This document shows, in pieces, positions 45,843 through 54,827 of a stretch of DNA of 64,000 nt. Position 1 is the stretch's first letter, and each line of letters opens with the position of its first letter. A program made the translations under genes and the position numbers. The stretch lies in the NCBI GenBank assembly GCA_000621985.1, contig JHWW01000002.1, positions 434,001 to 498,000 on the forward strand, in the 5' to 3' direction. The notes beneath the pieces were generated by a model, which had not been told where the DNA came from, did not search any database, and worked only from the letters and a program-made list of their open reading frames with translations. Origin of the DNA: Lachnospiraceae bacterium V9D3004. Its GTDB lineage: Bacteria > Bacillota > Clostridia > Lachnospirales > Lachnospiraceae.

Positions 45843-46961
45843 ATGGAAGAAAACATGGAAGTGGTCATCAATGAGAAGATTGCCGGACTCATTGAGATCG
45901 CAAAAAAACAGAAGAATGTATTGGTTCAGGAGGAGATCGATGCATACTTTAAAGGCATAGAGATTGCCGCAGAGAAGTTTGAAAACATATATGAGAGTAT
46001 CGAAAAAGCCGGTGTGGATGTATTAAGAACAACAAATGATGACAATGATGTGGACGACGATATTATTCTTGAGATGGAAAAGGAAGAGGAAGAAGATCTT
46101 GAGAATATTGACTTGTCGGTTCCTGACGGAGTAAGTATTGAAGATCCTGTCAGAATGTACCTTAAAGAGATCGGTAAAGTACCTCTGTTAAGTGCCGAAG
46201 AAGAAGTTGAGCTTGCAAAGAGAATGGAACAGGGGGATGAGGAAGCAAAGAAGCGTCTTGCCGAGGCAAACTTAAGACTTGTTGTAAGTATTGCAAAGAG
46301 ATATGTAGGAAGAGGAATGCTTTTCCTTGATCTTATTCAGGAAGGTAATCTTGGTCTTATAAAAGCCGTTGAGAAGTTCGATTATACAAAAGGTTACAAG
46401 TTCAGTACATATGCGACATGGTGGATAAGACAGGCGATCACAAGAGCTATTGCCGATCAGGCCCGTACTATACGTATTCCTGTTCATATGGTTGAAACTA
46501 TCAATAAGCTCATCAGAGTTCAGAGACAGCTTCTTCAGGAACTCGGAAGAGAACCTTATCCGGAAGAGATCGCCGATGAGATGGGACTTGCCGTTGAACG
46601 TGTAAGAGAGATACAGAAGATATCACAGGAACCGGTTTCTCTTGAGACTCCTATAGGTGAAGAGGAAGACAGTCATCTTGGAGACTTCATTCAGGATGAA
46701 AATGTTCCCGTTCCTGCAGATGCCGCAGCATTTACATTATTAAGAGAACAACTTGCTGAAGTTCTTAATACACTTACCGACAGGGAACAGAAAGTGTTAA
46801 GATTAAGATTCGGTCTTGATGACGGACGTGCCCGTACTCTTGAAGACGTTGGTAAGGAATTCGATGTAACAAGAGAAAGAATCAGGCAGATCGAAGCCAA
46901 AGCATTAAGAAAGCTTCGTCATCCGAGCAGAAGTCGTAAGTTGAAGGATTATCTTGATTGA
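45843..46961 (+). CDS. rpoD: RpoD, primary sigma factor
   Basis: A 372-residue vegetative sigma factor (SigA). Region 1.1 is short and acidic. Region 1.2 is [11 protein letters not shown], region 2 has [36 protein letters not shown] and [15 protein letters not shown]. Region 3 follows, and region 4 has [17 protein letters not shown] and the helix-turn-helix [27 protein letters not shown] precedes the ATG. It lies in the macromolecular synthesis operon with dnaG. Confidence 0.97.
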   Translation: MEENMEVVINEKIAGLIEIAKKQKNVLVQEEIDAYFKGIEIAAEKFENIYESIEKAGVDVLRTTNDDNDVDDDIILEMEKEEEEDLENIDLSVPDGVSIEDPVRMYLKEIGKVPLLSAEEEVELAKRMEQGDEEAKKRLAEANLRLVVSIAKRYVGRGMLFLDLIQEGNLGLIKAVEKFDYTKGYKFSTYATWWIRQAITRAIADQARTIRIPVHMVETINKLIRVQRQLLQELGREPYPEEIADEMGLAVERVREIQKISQEPVSLETPIGEEEDSHLGDFIQDENVPVPADAAAFTLLREQLAEVLNTLTDREQKVLRLRFGLDDGRARTLEDVGKEFDVTRERIRQIEAKALRKLRHPSRSRKLKDYLD

Positions 46962-46977
46962 TCGGAAGGTATATAAG

Positions 46978-47730
46978 ATGCAGATATCTGACAGATTACG
47001 TATGATCGCAGGATGTGTCGGGAAAGGAAGTACGGTTGCAGACGTCGGATGCGATCATGGGCTTACTTCGATATATCTTGTGAAATATAATATTGCTTCA
47101 AAGGTATATGCACTTGACATTAATCCCGGTCCGCTTGAAAGCGCCAGAAAGAATATCTCATCATACGGACTTGATGACAGAATTGTTGTAAGACAATCTG
47201 ATGGTGTGAGAGCATTATATGAAACTGATAATGTTGATACAATTCTGATAAGCGGCATGGGCGGCAATCTGATAATTGATATACTGAGCGCTCCGGAATA
47301 TGATGCTAAGATAAGAAGCAATATAAAAGAACTTATATTATCTCCACAGTCGGATATACATAAGGTCAGAAGATTCCTTCATACATCAGGTTATCGTATA
47401 GATGATGAAATGATGGTATATGACGCCGGAAAGTATTATAATATAATATGTGCAATACCCGGAAGCGAACAGTATGATGACGATTATGCATATCGTTACG
47501 GTAAAGTACTTATTGAAAAGAAGGATGAATTGTTCCGTGATTACATTAATAAAGAGCTTGAAAAGAAGCAGAACATATTACAAAAGATAAAAAATGCAAT
47601 ATCGGCAGAAACCAATGATAAGAATTGTGATATAATTAAGAATGACAGACTTAAAAGTGAGGCATTATCGTTAAAGAAGGATATTGATTATTTAATGAGT
47701 ATAACTGTTTGGGACCATAATATCCAATGA
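46978..47730 (+). CDS. trmK: TrmK, tRNA (adenine-22-N1)-methyltransferase
   Basis: A 250-residue SAM-dependent methyltransferase that modifies A22 of tRNA. Motif I is VADVGCDHGLTSIYL, followed by VYALDINPGPLESARKN and LISGMGGNLIIDIL, a family mark, and LILSPQSDIHKVR. A C-terminal coiled coil covers about residues 180-245. ATG 46978 has GGAAGG 9 nt upstream. An earlier TTG at 46954 would overlap rpoD. The rpoD-trmK order is common in Firmicutes. Confidence 0.92.
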   Translation: MQISDRLRMIAGCVGKGSTVADVGCDHGLTSIYLVKYNIASKVYALDINPGPLESARKNISSYGLDDRIVVRQSDGVRALYETDNVDTILISGMGGNLIIDILSAPEYDAKIRSNIKELILSPQSDIHKVRRFLHTSGYRIDDEMMVYDAGKYYNIICAIPGSEQYDDDYAYRYGKVLIEKKDELFRDYINKELEKKQNILQKIKNAISAETNDKNCDIIKNDRLKSEALSLKKDIDYLMSITVWDHNIQ

Positions 47731-47790
47731 CCGGGATCGACGAATAATTTAGGTTATGAACAGTTATTAAAAAATGAAAGGGGTTTTATT

Positions 47791-49452
47791 ATGGAGAAGA
47801 AAGTAGTAAAGATTTGCGGGGAAAACAAAAACTATGAGAAGGATGCAAGGATCAGGGATTTTGTAGATGAATACGCGGACAAATTCAAATACGATATAAT
47901 CGCTGCGTACAAAGACGGAAAAGTATGTGAATTAAACAAAAAGATTGATGATGCAAAGGCTATTGAATTCATCACAACCGATTCCGTTGTGGGACACAAA
48001 GTGTACGGACGCGGTGTCACAATGATGATGTTAAAAGCCATCTACAGTGTATTTGGCAATGAAAATATTGAAAAAGTCAGTATAGAAGCTTCGATCGGCA
48101 GAGGGTATTATGGCGAGATATACGGTAATAATATTGACCTTGCCGGGAAACTGTCCGAGATCGAAGCAAAGATGCATGAATATGTAAAAGAGGACATCCC
48201 TTTTAAGAAGGAACATTATCCTACAGATAAAGCAGTTGAATTGTTTGCATCACTCGGTATGAAAGATAAGGAAAAACTGTTCCGTTACAGACGTGCCTCA
48301 AGAGTAAATATATATAATCTTGATGGCTATATGGATTATTTTTACGGATCGATGCCACCTTCAACCGGTATGCTGAAATATTTTAAACTTGAGATATATA
48401 ACAACGGTTTCGTGCTTGTTGTTCCCGACATGAATGCTCCGGATGAATTAAGAGAATTCAAAGACAGCCCGAAATTCTACAATATACTTATGGAGTCCAA
48501 TAACTGGGGAAGATCAATGAAGATCGATACTGTCGGTGCTCTTAATGATGCGATCGCACAAGGAAGGATCAATGATATCATCATGATCCAGGAAGCTCTC
48601 CATGAGAAGAGGATCGGTGATATAGCAGCTGACATCGCAAAGGATAAAGATAAGAAGATCGTGCTTATCGCAGGCCCTTCATCGTCGGGTAAGACTACAT
48701 TTTCACACAGACTGTCGATACAACTCTCGACACTTGGACTTTCACCGCATCCGATCCCGGTAGACAATTATTTTGTTAACAGGGACAAGACCCCACGTAA
48801 TGAAGACGGCAGTTTTGATTATGAATGTCTTGAAGCAATTGATGTGGAGCAGTTCAATGAAGATATGACAGGACTTATTCAGGGAAAGAAGGTTGAGCTT
48901 CCCACATATAACTTCATTACGGGCGAGAGAGAATATAAAGGCAATTCAAGACAGCTTGGTAAGGATGACATACTTGTTATTGAGGGCATTCACGGTCTTA
49001 ATGACAAATTATCATATTCACTGCCAAAAGACAGCAAATATAAGATATACATAAGCGCTCTTACACAGCTTAACATCGATGAGCATAACAGGATCCCGAC
49101 TACAGACGGAAGACTTATCAGAAGGATTGTAAGAGATGCAAGAACAAGAGGAAACGATGCTACCGATACAATTGCAATGTGGCCATCGGTCAGACATGGT
49201 GAAGACAATTACATATTCCCGTTCCAGGAAGAAGCAGATGCTATGTTCAATTCGGCACTTATATATGAACTTGCAGTATTAAAGCAGTATGCCGAACCAC
49301 TTCTTTTCATGGTAGACAGGAATTCTCCGGAATATGTGGAAGCTAAGAGACTTCTCAAATTCCTTGATTACTTCCTTGGAGTAAGCAGTGAGGATATTAA
49401 TCATAACTCAATACTTCGAGAATTTATCGGAGGAAGCATACTACCAGTGTAG
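47791..49452 (+). CDS. Nucleoside kinase fused to a ThrRS-like N-terminal region
   Basis: A 553-residue protein. The C-terminal 270 residues form a uridine kinase-like P-loop domain, with GPSSSGKTTFSHRLS near residue 295, PVDNYFVNRDKTP and VIEGIHGLN. The N-terminal 280 residues resemble the TGS and second additional domains of threonyl-tRNA synthetase: a small ubiquitin-like fold, then GHKVYGRGVTMMMLKAI and IEASIGRGYYGEIYG where editing domains have their histidines. The HxxxH pattern is not intact, so editing is doubtful. The arrangement is widespread in Clostridia and usually annotated as nucleoside kinase. Confidence 0.88.
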   Translation: MEKKVVKICGENKNYEKDARIRDFVDEYADKFKYDIIAAYKDGKVCELNKKIDDAKAIEFITTDSVVGHKVYGRGVTMMMLKAIYSVFGNENIEKVSIEASIGRGYYGEIYGNNIDLAGKLSEIEAKMHEYVKEDIPFKKEHYPTDKAVELFASLGMKDKEKLFRYRRASRVNIYNLDGYMDYFYGSMPPSTGMLKYFKLEIYNNGFVLVVPDMNAPDELREFKDSPKFYNILMESNNWGRSMKIDTVGALNDAIAQGRINDIIMIQEALHEKRIGDIAADIAKDKDKKIVLIAGPSSSGKTTFSHRLSIQLSTLGLSPHPIPVDNYFVNRDKTPRNEDGSFDYECLEAIDVEQFNEDMTGLIQGKKVELPTYNFITGEREYKGNSRQLGKDDILVIEGIHGLNDKLSYSLPKDSKYKIYISALTQLNIDEHNRIPTTDGRLIRRIVRDARTRGNDATDTIAMWPSVRHGEDNYIFPFQEEADAMFNSALIYELAVLKQYAEPLLFMVDRNSPEYVEAKRLLKFLDYFLGVSSEDINHNSILREFIGGSILPV

Positions 49453-49474
49453 AATATAATGAGTGGAATATAAA

Positions 49475-49822
49475 TGAGCAGCATAGATGATCGCGGCTGC
49501 AAGTGTCGAAAGACCGCAGGTGAGGAAAGTCCGAGCTTCACAGGGCAGGATGCCGGATAACGTCCGGTGGAGGTGACTCCCAGGCCAGTGCAACAGAAAT
49601 AAACCGCCCGGGTTTACCCGGGTAAGGGTGGAAAGGCGAGGTAAGAGCTCACCGCCACACTGGTAACAGTGTGGGCACATGTAAACCCCATCCGAAGCAA
49701 GACCGAACAGAGAGCTATACGGCGGCCCGTCGTGCTTTCGGGTAGGTCGCTTAAGCCTGCCGGTAACGGCAGGATTAGATAGATGATCATCCACGACAGA
49801 ACTCGGCTTACAGTGCTGCTCA
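49475..49822 (+). ncRNA. rnpB: RNase P RNA, bacterial class A
   Basis: The catalytic RNA of RNase P, which matures tRNA 5' ends. Conserved blocks are clear: GAGGAAAGTCCGAGC (49521-49535, CR I and P4 5' strand), CAGTGCAACAGAAA, GGTAAGAGCTCACCG, AAACCCCATCCGAAGCAAGA, then TTAGATAGATGATCATC and ACAGAACTCGGCTTACA (CR V and P4 3' strand). TGAGCAGCA (49475-49483) pairs with TGCTGCTCA (49814-49822) as P1, followed by TTTTTG as a terminator. A TATAAT at 49455-49460 fits a -10 element, with no clear -35. Length is about 348 nt. Confidence 0.96.
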
Positions 49823-49892
49823 TTTTTGTTTGAAATAATATGCATAGCACTGACTCTATATTATAAAAATATTCGGGAGGATTTACGTATAT

Positions 49893-52559
49893 ATGAATGA
49901 ACGTCTTAAAAAACAGATGGAATTCATTCTTGAGATCGACAAATTAAAGAATATCACAAGACAGACATATATATCTGACTGCTCAAGGAGAGAAAATGAT
50001 ACAGAGCATTCATGGCATCTTGCAATGATGTGTATGCTGTTATCGGAATATTCCAATGAAAAGATCGATGTATTAAGAACCATGTCAATGGTTCTTATTC
50101 ATGATATCATAGAGATCGATGCCGGAGATACATATGCCTACGATGATGCCGGTAATGCCACAAAAAGAGACAGAGAAGTTGCTGCTGCCGACAGGCTTTT
50201 CAATATACTCCCTTCAGATCAGGCGGAATATGTCAGGGGTCTGTGGGACGAATTCGAAGAAGGCGTAACTCCCGAAGCAAGATTTGCCAATGCTGTTGAC
50301 AGAATACAGCCGACAATGCTTAATGATGCTTCCGAAGGAATGGCGTGGGATGAACACGGGATCGATCTGTCACGGATAATACATCGTAACAGCAATACAA
50401 AATATGGTTCTGATATATTATGGGACTATGCTCTTAACAGGAATATAATTCCCAATGTGAAAAAAGGAAAGATAAAGGGCGATACGGAGAATATTGATTA
50501 CGAACGTTTTGAACTTGTATTCGAACGTATTCAGTCATTAAAAGATGATGAGGCCGATATTCCGGATCGATATAAGGCATATATTAACGCAATGTCAGAA
50601 GCATTATCTGAATATTATAAGTGTCTGAAATGGGTATCCGATATGAATTATGTTAACGTTTCGTCAATATATTTCTGGTATAAGGATATAGACGAAGAAA
50701 AGTGGAAAACGCTCAATAATTCCGTTAACAGATTCAGATACGATACCGAATATTATAAGACCTCTTATGCAAACCCGACTGTAAGCGTAGGAATATTCGG
50801 AAAAGACATCGGACACATGCTTTCATATGTGGCAGCTCAGATATGTTCACTCGGAGCTCTTTGCTTTGAAGGAAGATATTTTGAGCTTACGATAATAGCA
50901 GAGCTTTTCATGGAGATATATGATATCTTACGCAATAACAATGAAGATGAATATTCCGGCGCCATAAAATCAGCCATATATTACTTCATATACGATTATA
51001 TGGATGATTACTGTGAATTCAAAGTCAGGGATTCACTTGGCTGCGGTAACGATCATATGTTAGAGATACTTAAGCATATGGATGTGTATGACACAAGAAG
51101 CCTGTATCTGTATGGTGAGAATATTGGCAATAACGAGATTGGAACATTTAAATATCTTGCAGGTCTTGATGAAGATAAGATTCGACTTATAGCCACTACA
51201 TATGTAGAAGGATATATTGAAAGTTTTCGCCTCGCGGGAATCGATCTGTCTGATAAAAAAACGGTTCAGATCAGATATCCCATAGGATTCGAAAGAATAG
51301 TTAAGGAGGCTGTCCATTTATTTGAAGAAAAGGGGCTTAAGTCCGTAATAGTAAGAAGCGGCGGTGGGAGATTGGGCAACAATATGAATTCTACCGGCAG
51401 TATAGATCCCAACCGTCAGTTTGCCTATGACCACAGATATGACAGCGCAATATATTATAATAAGGCTATCAAGGAAAGAACATTATGTTCCATGAAACAG
51501 GCTTATGAAAAATATAAGGAAGAGGCCGCAGGTTATGCCGGACCGGCTGTTATAGAATGCTTTGGCGAATTGGATTTTAAACCGGCTGTATGCGAAGAAG
51601 CCTGTAAGCTTGATGACAAACAGCAGGAACTAACCGTGCAGGCAGGTATAGAATTATCAAACCTTGTTAATGAATACATTCCGAGAGATAAGTTTAGCTT
51701 TACAATAATAGCATTTCCGTTGCCGGATATCGGTGAAGATTATGAGAAGATCTTCGAAGAGACGATAAAGATCAATACACTTGACCAGACAGTATATGAG
51801 ATGATCCAGCAGAAAATAATTGATGTGCTTGATGAATGCGATCATGTACTTATAACGGGAAAAGACGGCAATAAAACACATCTTGTCATAAGACTTGCGG
51901 ATATTACTGATGAGAAAAAGGAGACAAGATTCCATAACTGTCTTGCCGACTGCAATATACCGCTCGGAGAAGTGTATACTTCGCCAAAACTTACCGGTAC
52001 TAATGGGTTGTTGAATGTTAAGCAGGTGTACATAAACGGACTTCAATACAATGATCTTAAGATCAATATTGAAAACGGCCGTGTAAAAGATTATACGTGC
52101 GGTAATTATGATAATGAAAAAGACAATATTGATTATGTAAATGATAATCTTATGAAACACAGGCAGAATCTCCCACTCGGTGAATTTGCGATCGGAACCA
52201 ATACAACGGCTTATGCTATGGGAAGAAGATATAATATAGCTGACAAACTGCCGATACTTATCGCAGAGAAGACCGGCCCTCATATAGCGATCGGAGATAC
52301 ATGTTTTTCAATGGCAGAGGATCTTCCGATATACAATCCCGACGGCAAAGAAGTAATCGCAAGAGATAATGAGATCACTTCAGCCAACAGAAAGAGTGCA
52401 CCTGATAAAGCATATTTCGGTTGTCATACCGATATAACGATTCCTTACAATGAACTGGGCAAGATTGCCGCAGTTGATTCTACAGGATTAGAAAAAATTA
52501 TAATATCTGATGGAAGATTTGTCCTTCCGGGGACTGAACTTCTTAATGAAGTATTGTAA
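49893..52559 (+). CDS. Fusion of an HD phosphohydrolase and an M29 aminopeptidase
   Basis: An 888-residue two-enzyme fusion in one unbroken frame. Residues 1 to about 195 are an HD domain of the YfbR/HDDC2 type (5'-deoxynucleotidase-like), with ligands H39, H70, D71 and D136 plus E74 and D77. Residues about 225-888 are an M29 metallo-aminopeptidase of the long clostridial type. Its ligand positions are E693 (GEVYTSP), E764 (LGEFAIGTN), H797 (GPHIAIGDT), H845 and D847 (CHTDIT), with a TGTNG loop before E764. The catalytic Tyr seen near the His in relatives reads Phe or Cys here (DTCF). GGGAGG lies 12 nt before the ATG, slightly far. Cytoplasmic; no signal peptide. Joint purpose unknown. Confidence 0.9.
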   Translation: MNERLKKQMEFILEIDKLKNITRQTYISDCSRRENDTEHSWHLAMMCMLLSEYSNEKIDVLRTMSMVLIHDIIEIDAGDTYAYDDAGNATKRDREVAAADRLFNILPSDQAEYVRGLWDEFEEGVTPEARFANAVDRIQPTMLNDASEGMAWDEHGIDLSRIIHRNSNTKYGSDILWDYALNRNIIPNVKKGKIKGDTENIDYERFELVFERIQSLKDDEADIPDRYKAYINAMSEALSEYYKCLKWVSDMNYVNVSSIYFWYKDIDEEKWKTLNNSVNRFRYDTEYYKTSYANPTVSVGIFGKDIGHMLSYVAAQICSLGALCFEGRYFELTIIAELFMEIYDILRNNNEDEYSGAIKSAIYYFIYDYMDDYCEFKVRDSLGCGNDHMLEILKHMDVYDTRSLYLYGENIGNNEIGTFKYLAGLDEDKIRLIATTYVEGYIESFRLAGIDLSDKKTVQIRYPIGFERIVKEAVHLFEEKGLKSVIVRSGGGRLGNNMNSTGSIDPNRQFAYDHRYDSAIYYNKAIKERTLCSMKQAYEKYKEEAAGYAGPAVIECFGELDFKPAVCEEACKLDDKQQELTVQAGIELSNLVNEYIPRDKFSFTIIAFPLPDIGEDYEKIFEETIKINTLDQTVYEMIQQKIIDVLDECDHVLITGKDGNKTHLVIRLADITDEKKETRFHNCLADCNIPLGEVYTSPKLTGTNGLLNVKQVYINGLQYNDLKINIENGRVKDYTCGNYDNEKDNIDYVNDNLMKHRQNLPLGEFAIGTNTTAYAMGRRYNIADKLPILIAEKTGPHIAIGDTCFSMAEDLPIYNPDGKEVIARDNEITSANRKSAPDKAYFGCHTDITIPYNELGKIAAVDSTGLEKIIISDGRFVLPGTELLNEVL

Positions 52560-52592
52560 CCAATATAATATATATGAATGGAGAGTAGAAAA

Positions 52593-53108
52593 ATGTCAAA
52601 AGTAAGTATTGTAATGGGTAGTGATTCGGATCTTGAGATAATGAGTCAGGCAGCAAAAGTGCTTGAAGAGTTCGGTATTGAATATGAGATGAAGATAATA
52701 TCGGCTCACCGTATGCCGGACATTTTCTTTGATTATGCCAAAGGAGCGAAGGACAGAGGCGTATCGGTTATAATAGCAGGTGCCGGTGGAGCAGCGCATC
52801 TTCCGGGAATGTGTGCAGCGTTATTCCCGCTTCCCGTTATCGGAGTTCCGATACATACCAAGACTCTTAGCGGAGTTGATTCATTATATTCGATCGTTCA
52901 GATGCCTTCGGGCATTCCGGTTGCAACCGTAGCTATCAACGGTGCAAAGAATGCAGCACTGCTCGCACTTAAGATGATTGCCATAGATAACGACGGACTG
53001 CTTGATAAACTTGCCGCATATTCAGAGAATATGAAGGACGAAGTAAGCAAAAAATGTGAAAAGATCGAAAAGATCGGTTACAAAGAATATCTTAAAAGCA
53101 TGCAGTAA
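52593..53108 (+). CDS. purE: PurE, N5-carboxyaminoimidazole ribonucleotide mutase
   Basis: A 171-residue purine synthesis enzyme that converts N5-CAIR to CAIR. It has the family start [14 protein letters not shown], the ISAHRMPD catalytic loop with the key His, [15 protein letters not shown] and [28 protein letters not shown] (52580-52585) is 7 nt before ATG 52593; an ATG at 52578 overlaps it and was rejected. It is 33 bp after the HD-M29 gene and likely co-transcribed. purK is not in the window. Confidence 0.95.
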   Translation: MSKVSIVMGSDSDLEIMSQAAKVLEEFGIEYEMKIISAHRMPDIFFDYAKGAKDRGVSVIIAGAGGAAHLPGMCAALFPLPVIGVPIHTKTLSGVDSLYSIVQMPSGIPVATVAINGAKNAALLALKMIAIDNDGLLDKLAAYSENMKDEVSKKCEKIEKIGYKEYLKSMQ

Positions 53109-53136
53109 GATGTACTTAATGACAGGACGATATGAA

Positions 53137-53174
53137 GACCTCCCTGCTGATCAATAAAACAGCTTGCGGAGGTC
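53137..53174 (+). terminator. Hairpin after purE
   Basis: GACCTCC (53137-53143) pairs with GGAGGTC (53168-53174), with additional inner pairing of GCTG with CAGC. There is no real T run, so it may terminate weakly. Confidence 0.5.
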
Positions 53175-53321
53175 CGATTTGTATTATTTTATAACAAAAT
53201 CAACACTACTACAGTAGAACAAATTATAATGAAATAATAAATGTTTACATAAAATTAAATATAATTAAGAAGTCAGGTTTTTTCAGTATTTATAAGGAAT
53301 TCAAAAAATCCAAATAATGTG

Positions 53322-53350
53322 TTGACAAACAAATTAATGGTTGTTATACT
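53322..53350 (+). promoter_or_regulatory. Strong sigma-A promoter for the NlpC/P60 gene
   Basis: A perfect TTGACA (53322-53327) and TATACT (53345-53350) are separated by 17 bp in AT-rich DNA. The start should be near 53357. Confidence 0.8.
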
Positions 53351-53443
53351 ATTGTTCGAGCGTAACATATTTGTAACAATTGATAATGACTTTTAACAAT
53401 GGTTTTGTGATATATGAATTAATTTGATTATTTGGAGGGTATT

Positions 53444-54694
53444 ATGTTTAAGTATTCAGTTGTAAAGAGATTATCTGCTATGGCTATTGTCAGTGCTTTG
53501 GGATTTTCATGTGTTATTCCGTCGGCTTCGGCAACAATGGTTGCTACTGAGGAATCTATTGCGGGAATCAATATGCCGCTTGAAAAATATGTGCTTGCGG
53601 CAGTTGAGACAGGAGCTCTGACTAATCCCGTTCAGGAAAATAAGACCGAGGAGGCTACGGATAATATTCTTCCTTCTGAGATGGACATTGTTACTACAGC
53701 TGTAGATGATGAAGACGGTGATGAGGACGATCCGATAGATGAGCATGTAAAGCTTAACCTTAATTATGACAGACTCGGTATTGCCAATGTTGATACATAC
53801 CTTAATGTCCGTTCAAAGGCAAACACAAGTGCCAAGATCGTCGGCAAGATGACCAAACATTCGGGATGTCACATCTACAGCATTAAGAAAGGCTGGGCAA
53901 AGATCGTATCCGGTAAAGTAAAAGGATATGTTAAGGCTGAATATCTTGTGACTGATGAAGAAGCTGAAGAGATGGCCATGAAAGTCGGCAAGAAAGTTGC
54001 CACCGTTAATGAAGAAGGATTAAGAGTTCGTGCACTTCCTTCAACTGATGCAGCAATATATTCAGTATTATCAAAAGATGAAGATTTTGTTATCCATAAA
54101 GAAAAGCTCACTGCAGAATGGCTTGAGAAATTTATAAAGAAGCATGTTAAGAAGAAGCAGGTTAAGAGAGTCGATATGAATATCGTTGAGCAGGATCTTG
54201 AGAACTGGGTATGTATAAGCGTTGATAATGAATATGCTTTCGTTGCAAAAGATTATATTGATATATCATATAAGCTTAACAGAGCTGTTAAGATCGGTGA
54301 ACTTGCTACAGACGGTTCCGGCGGAGTATCATCAACAAGAGCTTCACTAGTTGAATATGCAAAGCAGTTCCTCGGTAACAGATATGTATACGGCGGATCA
54401 AGTCTTACCAACGGTACAGACTGTTCGGGATTCTCAATGAGAGTATTCGAGCATTTCGGAATCGGCCTTCCAAGAACTTCAGGCAGCCAGGCAGCTTCAT
54501 CAAGAAGTATAAGCAGTTCAGAGGCAAAACCGGGTGATCTGTTCTTCTATGGCGGCGGCGGACATGTCAGTCACGTGGCTATATATATCGGTAGCGGTAT
54601 GGTTATTCATGCAAGTAACCCAAGCTCCGGAATTAAGATCTCCAATGCTTACTATCGTAGCCCGATCAAGATCGGACGTGTTATAAGCGATTAA
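53444..54694 (+). CDS. Secreted NlpC/P60 peptidoglycan hydrolase with SH3 domains
   Basis: A 416-residue exported cell-wall enzyme. A signal peptide covers about residues 1-31 (cleavage after SASA). An acidic linker follows, then two bacterial SH3 domains (about 120-175 with TYLNVRSKANTSAKIVG, and 185-275 with GLRVRALPSTDAAIYSV), then the NlpC/P60 peptidase (about 300-416). The catalytic Cys is in GTDCSGFSMRVF, the His in GHVSHVAIYIG, and the third polar residue is the His of VIHASN. It should cleave stem-peptide bonds during growth or daughter-cell separation. GGAGGG precedes ATG 53444. Confidence 0.93.
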   Translation: MFKYSVVKRLSAMAIVSALGFSCVIPSASATMVATEESIAGINMPLEKYVLAAVETGALTNPVQENKTEEATDNILPSEMDIVTTAVDDEDGDEDDPIDEHVKLNLNYDRLGIANVDTYLNVRSKANTSAKIVGKMTKHSGCHIYSIKKGWAKIVSGKVKGYVKAEYLVTDEEAEEMAMKVGKKVATVNEEGLRVRALPSTDAAIYSVLSKDEDFVIHKEKLTAEWLEKFIKKHVKKKQVKRVDMNIVEQDLENWVCISVDNEYAFVAKDYIDISYKLNRAVKIGELATDGSGGVSSTRASLVEYAKQFLGNRYVYGGSSLTNGTDCSGFSMRVFEHFGIGLPRTSGSQAASSRSISSSEAKPGDLFFYGGGGHVSHVAIYIGSGMVIHASNPSSGIKISNAYYRSPIKIGRVISD

Positions 54695-54775
54695 TATATA
54701 ATTTGGAGTATAGACATAATGTATATTAGAGACGGACGATTACTCTTTATTTGATAATATTATGAAATTATTGCA

Positions 54776-54804
54776 AGCTGTTGCAGGTTTTTCCTGTAAC
54801 AGCT
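54776..54804 (+). terminator. Hairpin between the NlpC/P60 and MutS-like genes
   Basis: AGCTGTTGCAGG (54776-54787) pairs with CCTGTAACAGCT (54793-54804) across a 5-nt T loop. Eleven of 12 pairs are Watson-Crick and one is G-U in RNA. Only a short T-rich tail follows. Confidence 0.6.
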
Positions 54805-54827
54805 GCTTTGGCTTATTGGAGGATAGC

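Larger units (their letters stand above)
53109..53443 (+). other. 335-bp intergenic region between purE and the NlpC/P60 gene
   Basis: This gap holds the purE hairpin (53137-53174), about 145 bp of very AT-rich sequence without coding signs, a near-consensus promoter (53322-53350) and a leader of about 87 nt. The leader carries three TAACA-type repeats around 53364, 53375 and 53393. No small gene was found. Confidence 0.7.

Noticed and set aside
49441-49850. Minus-strand ORFs across 49441-49850
   Set aside because: They lie on the complement of a clear RNase P RNA and have no ribosome-binding site or protein-like composition.
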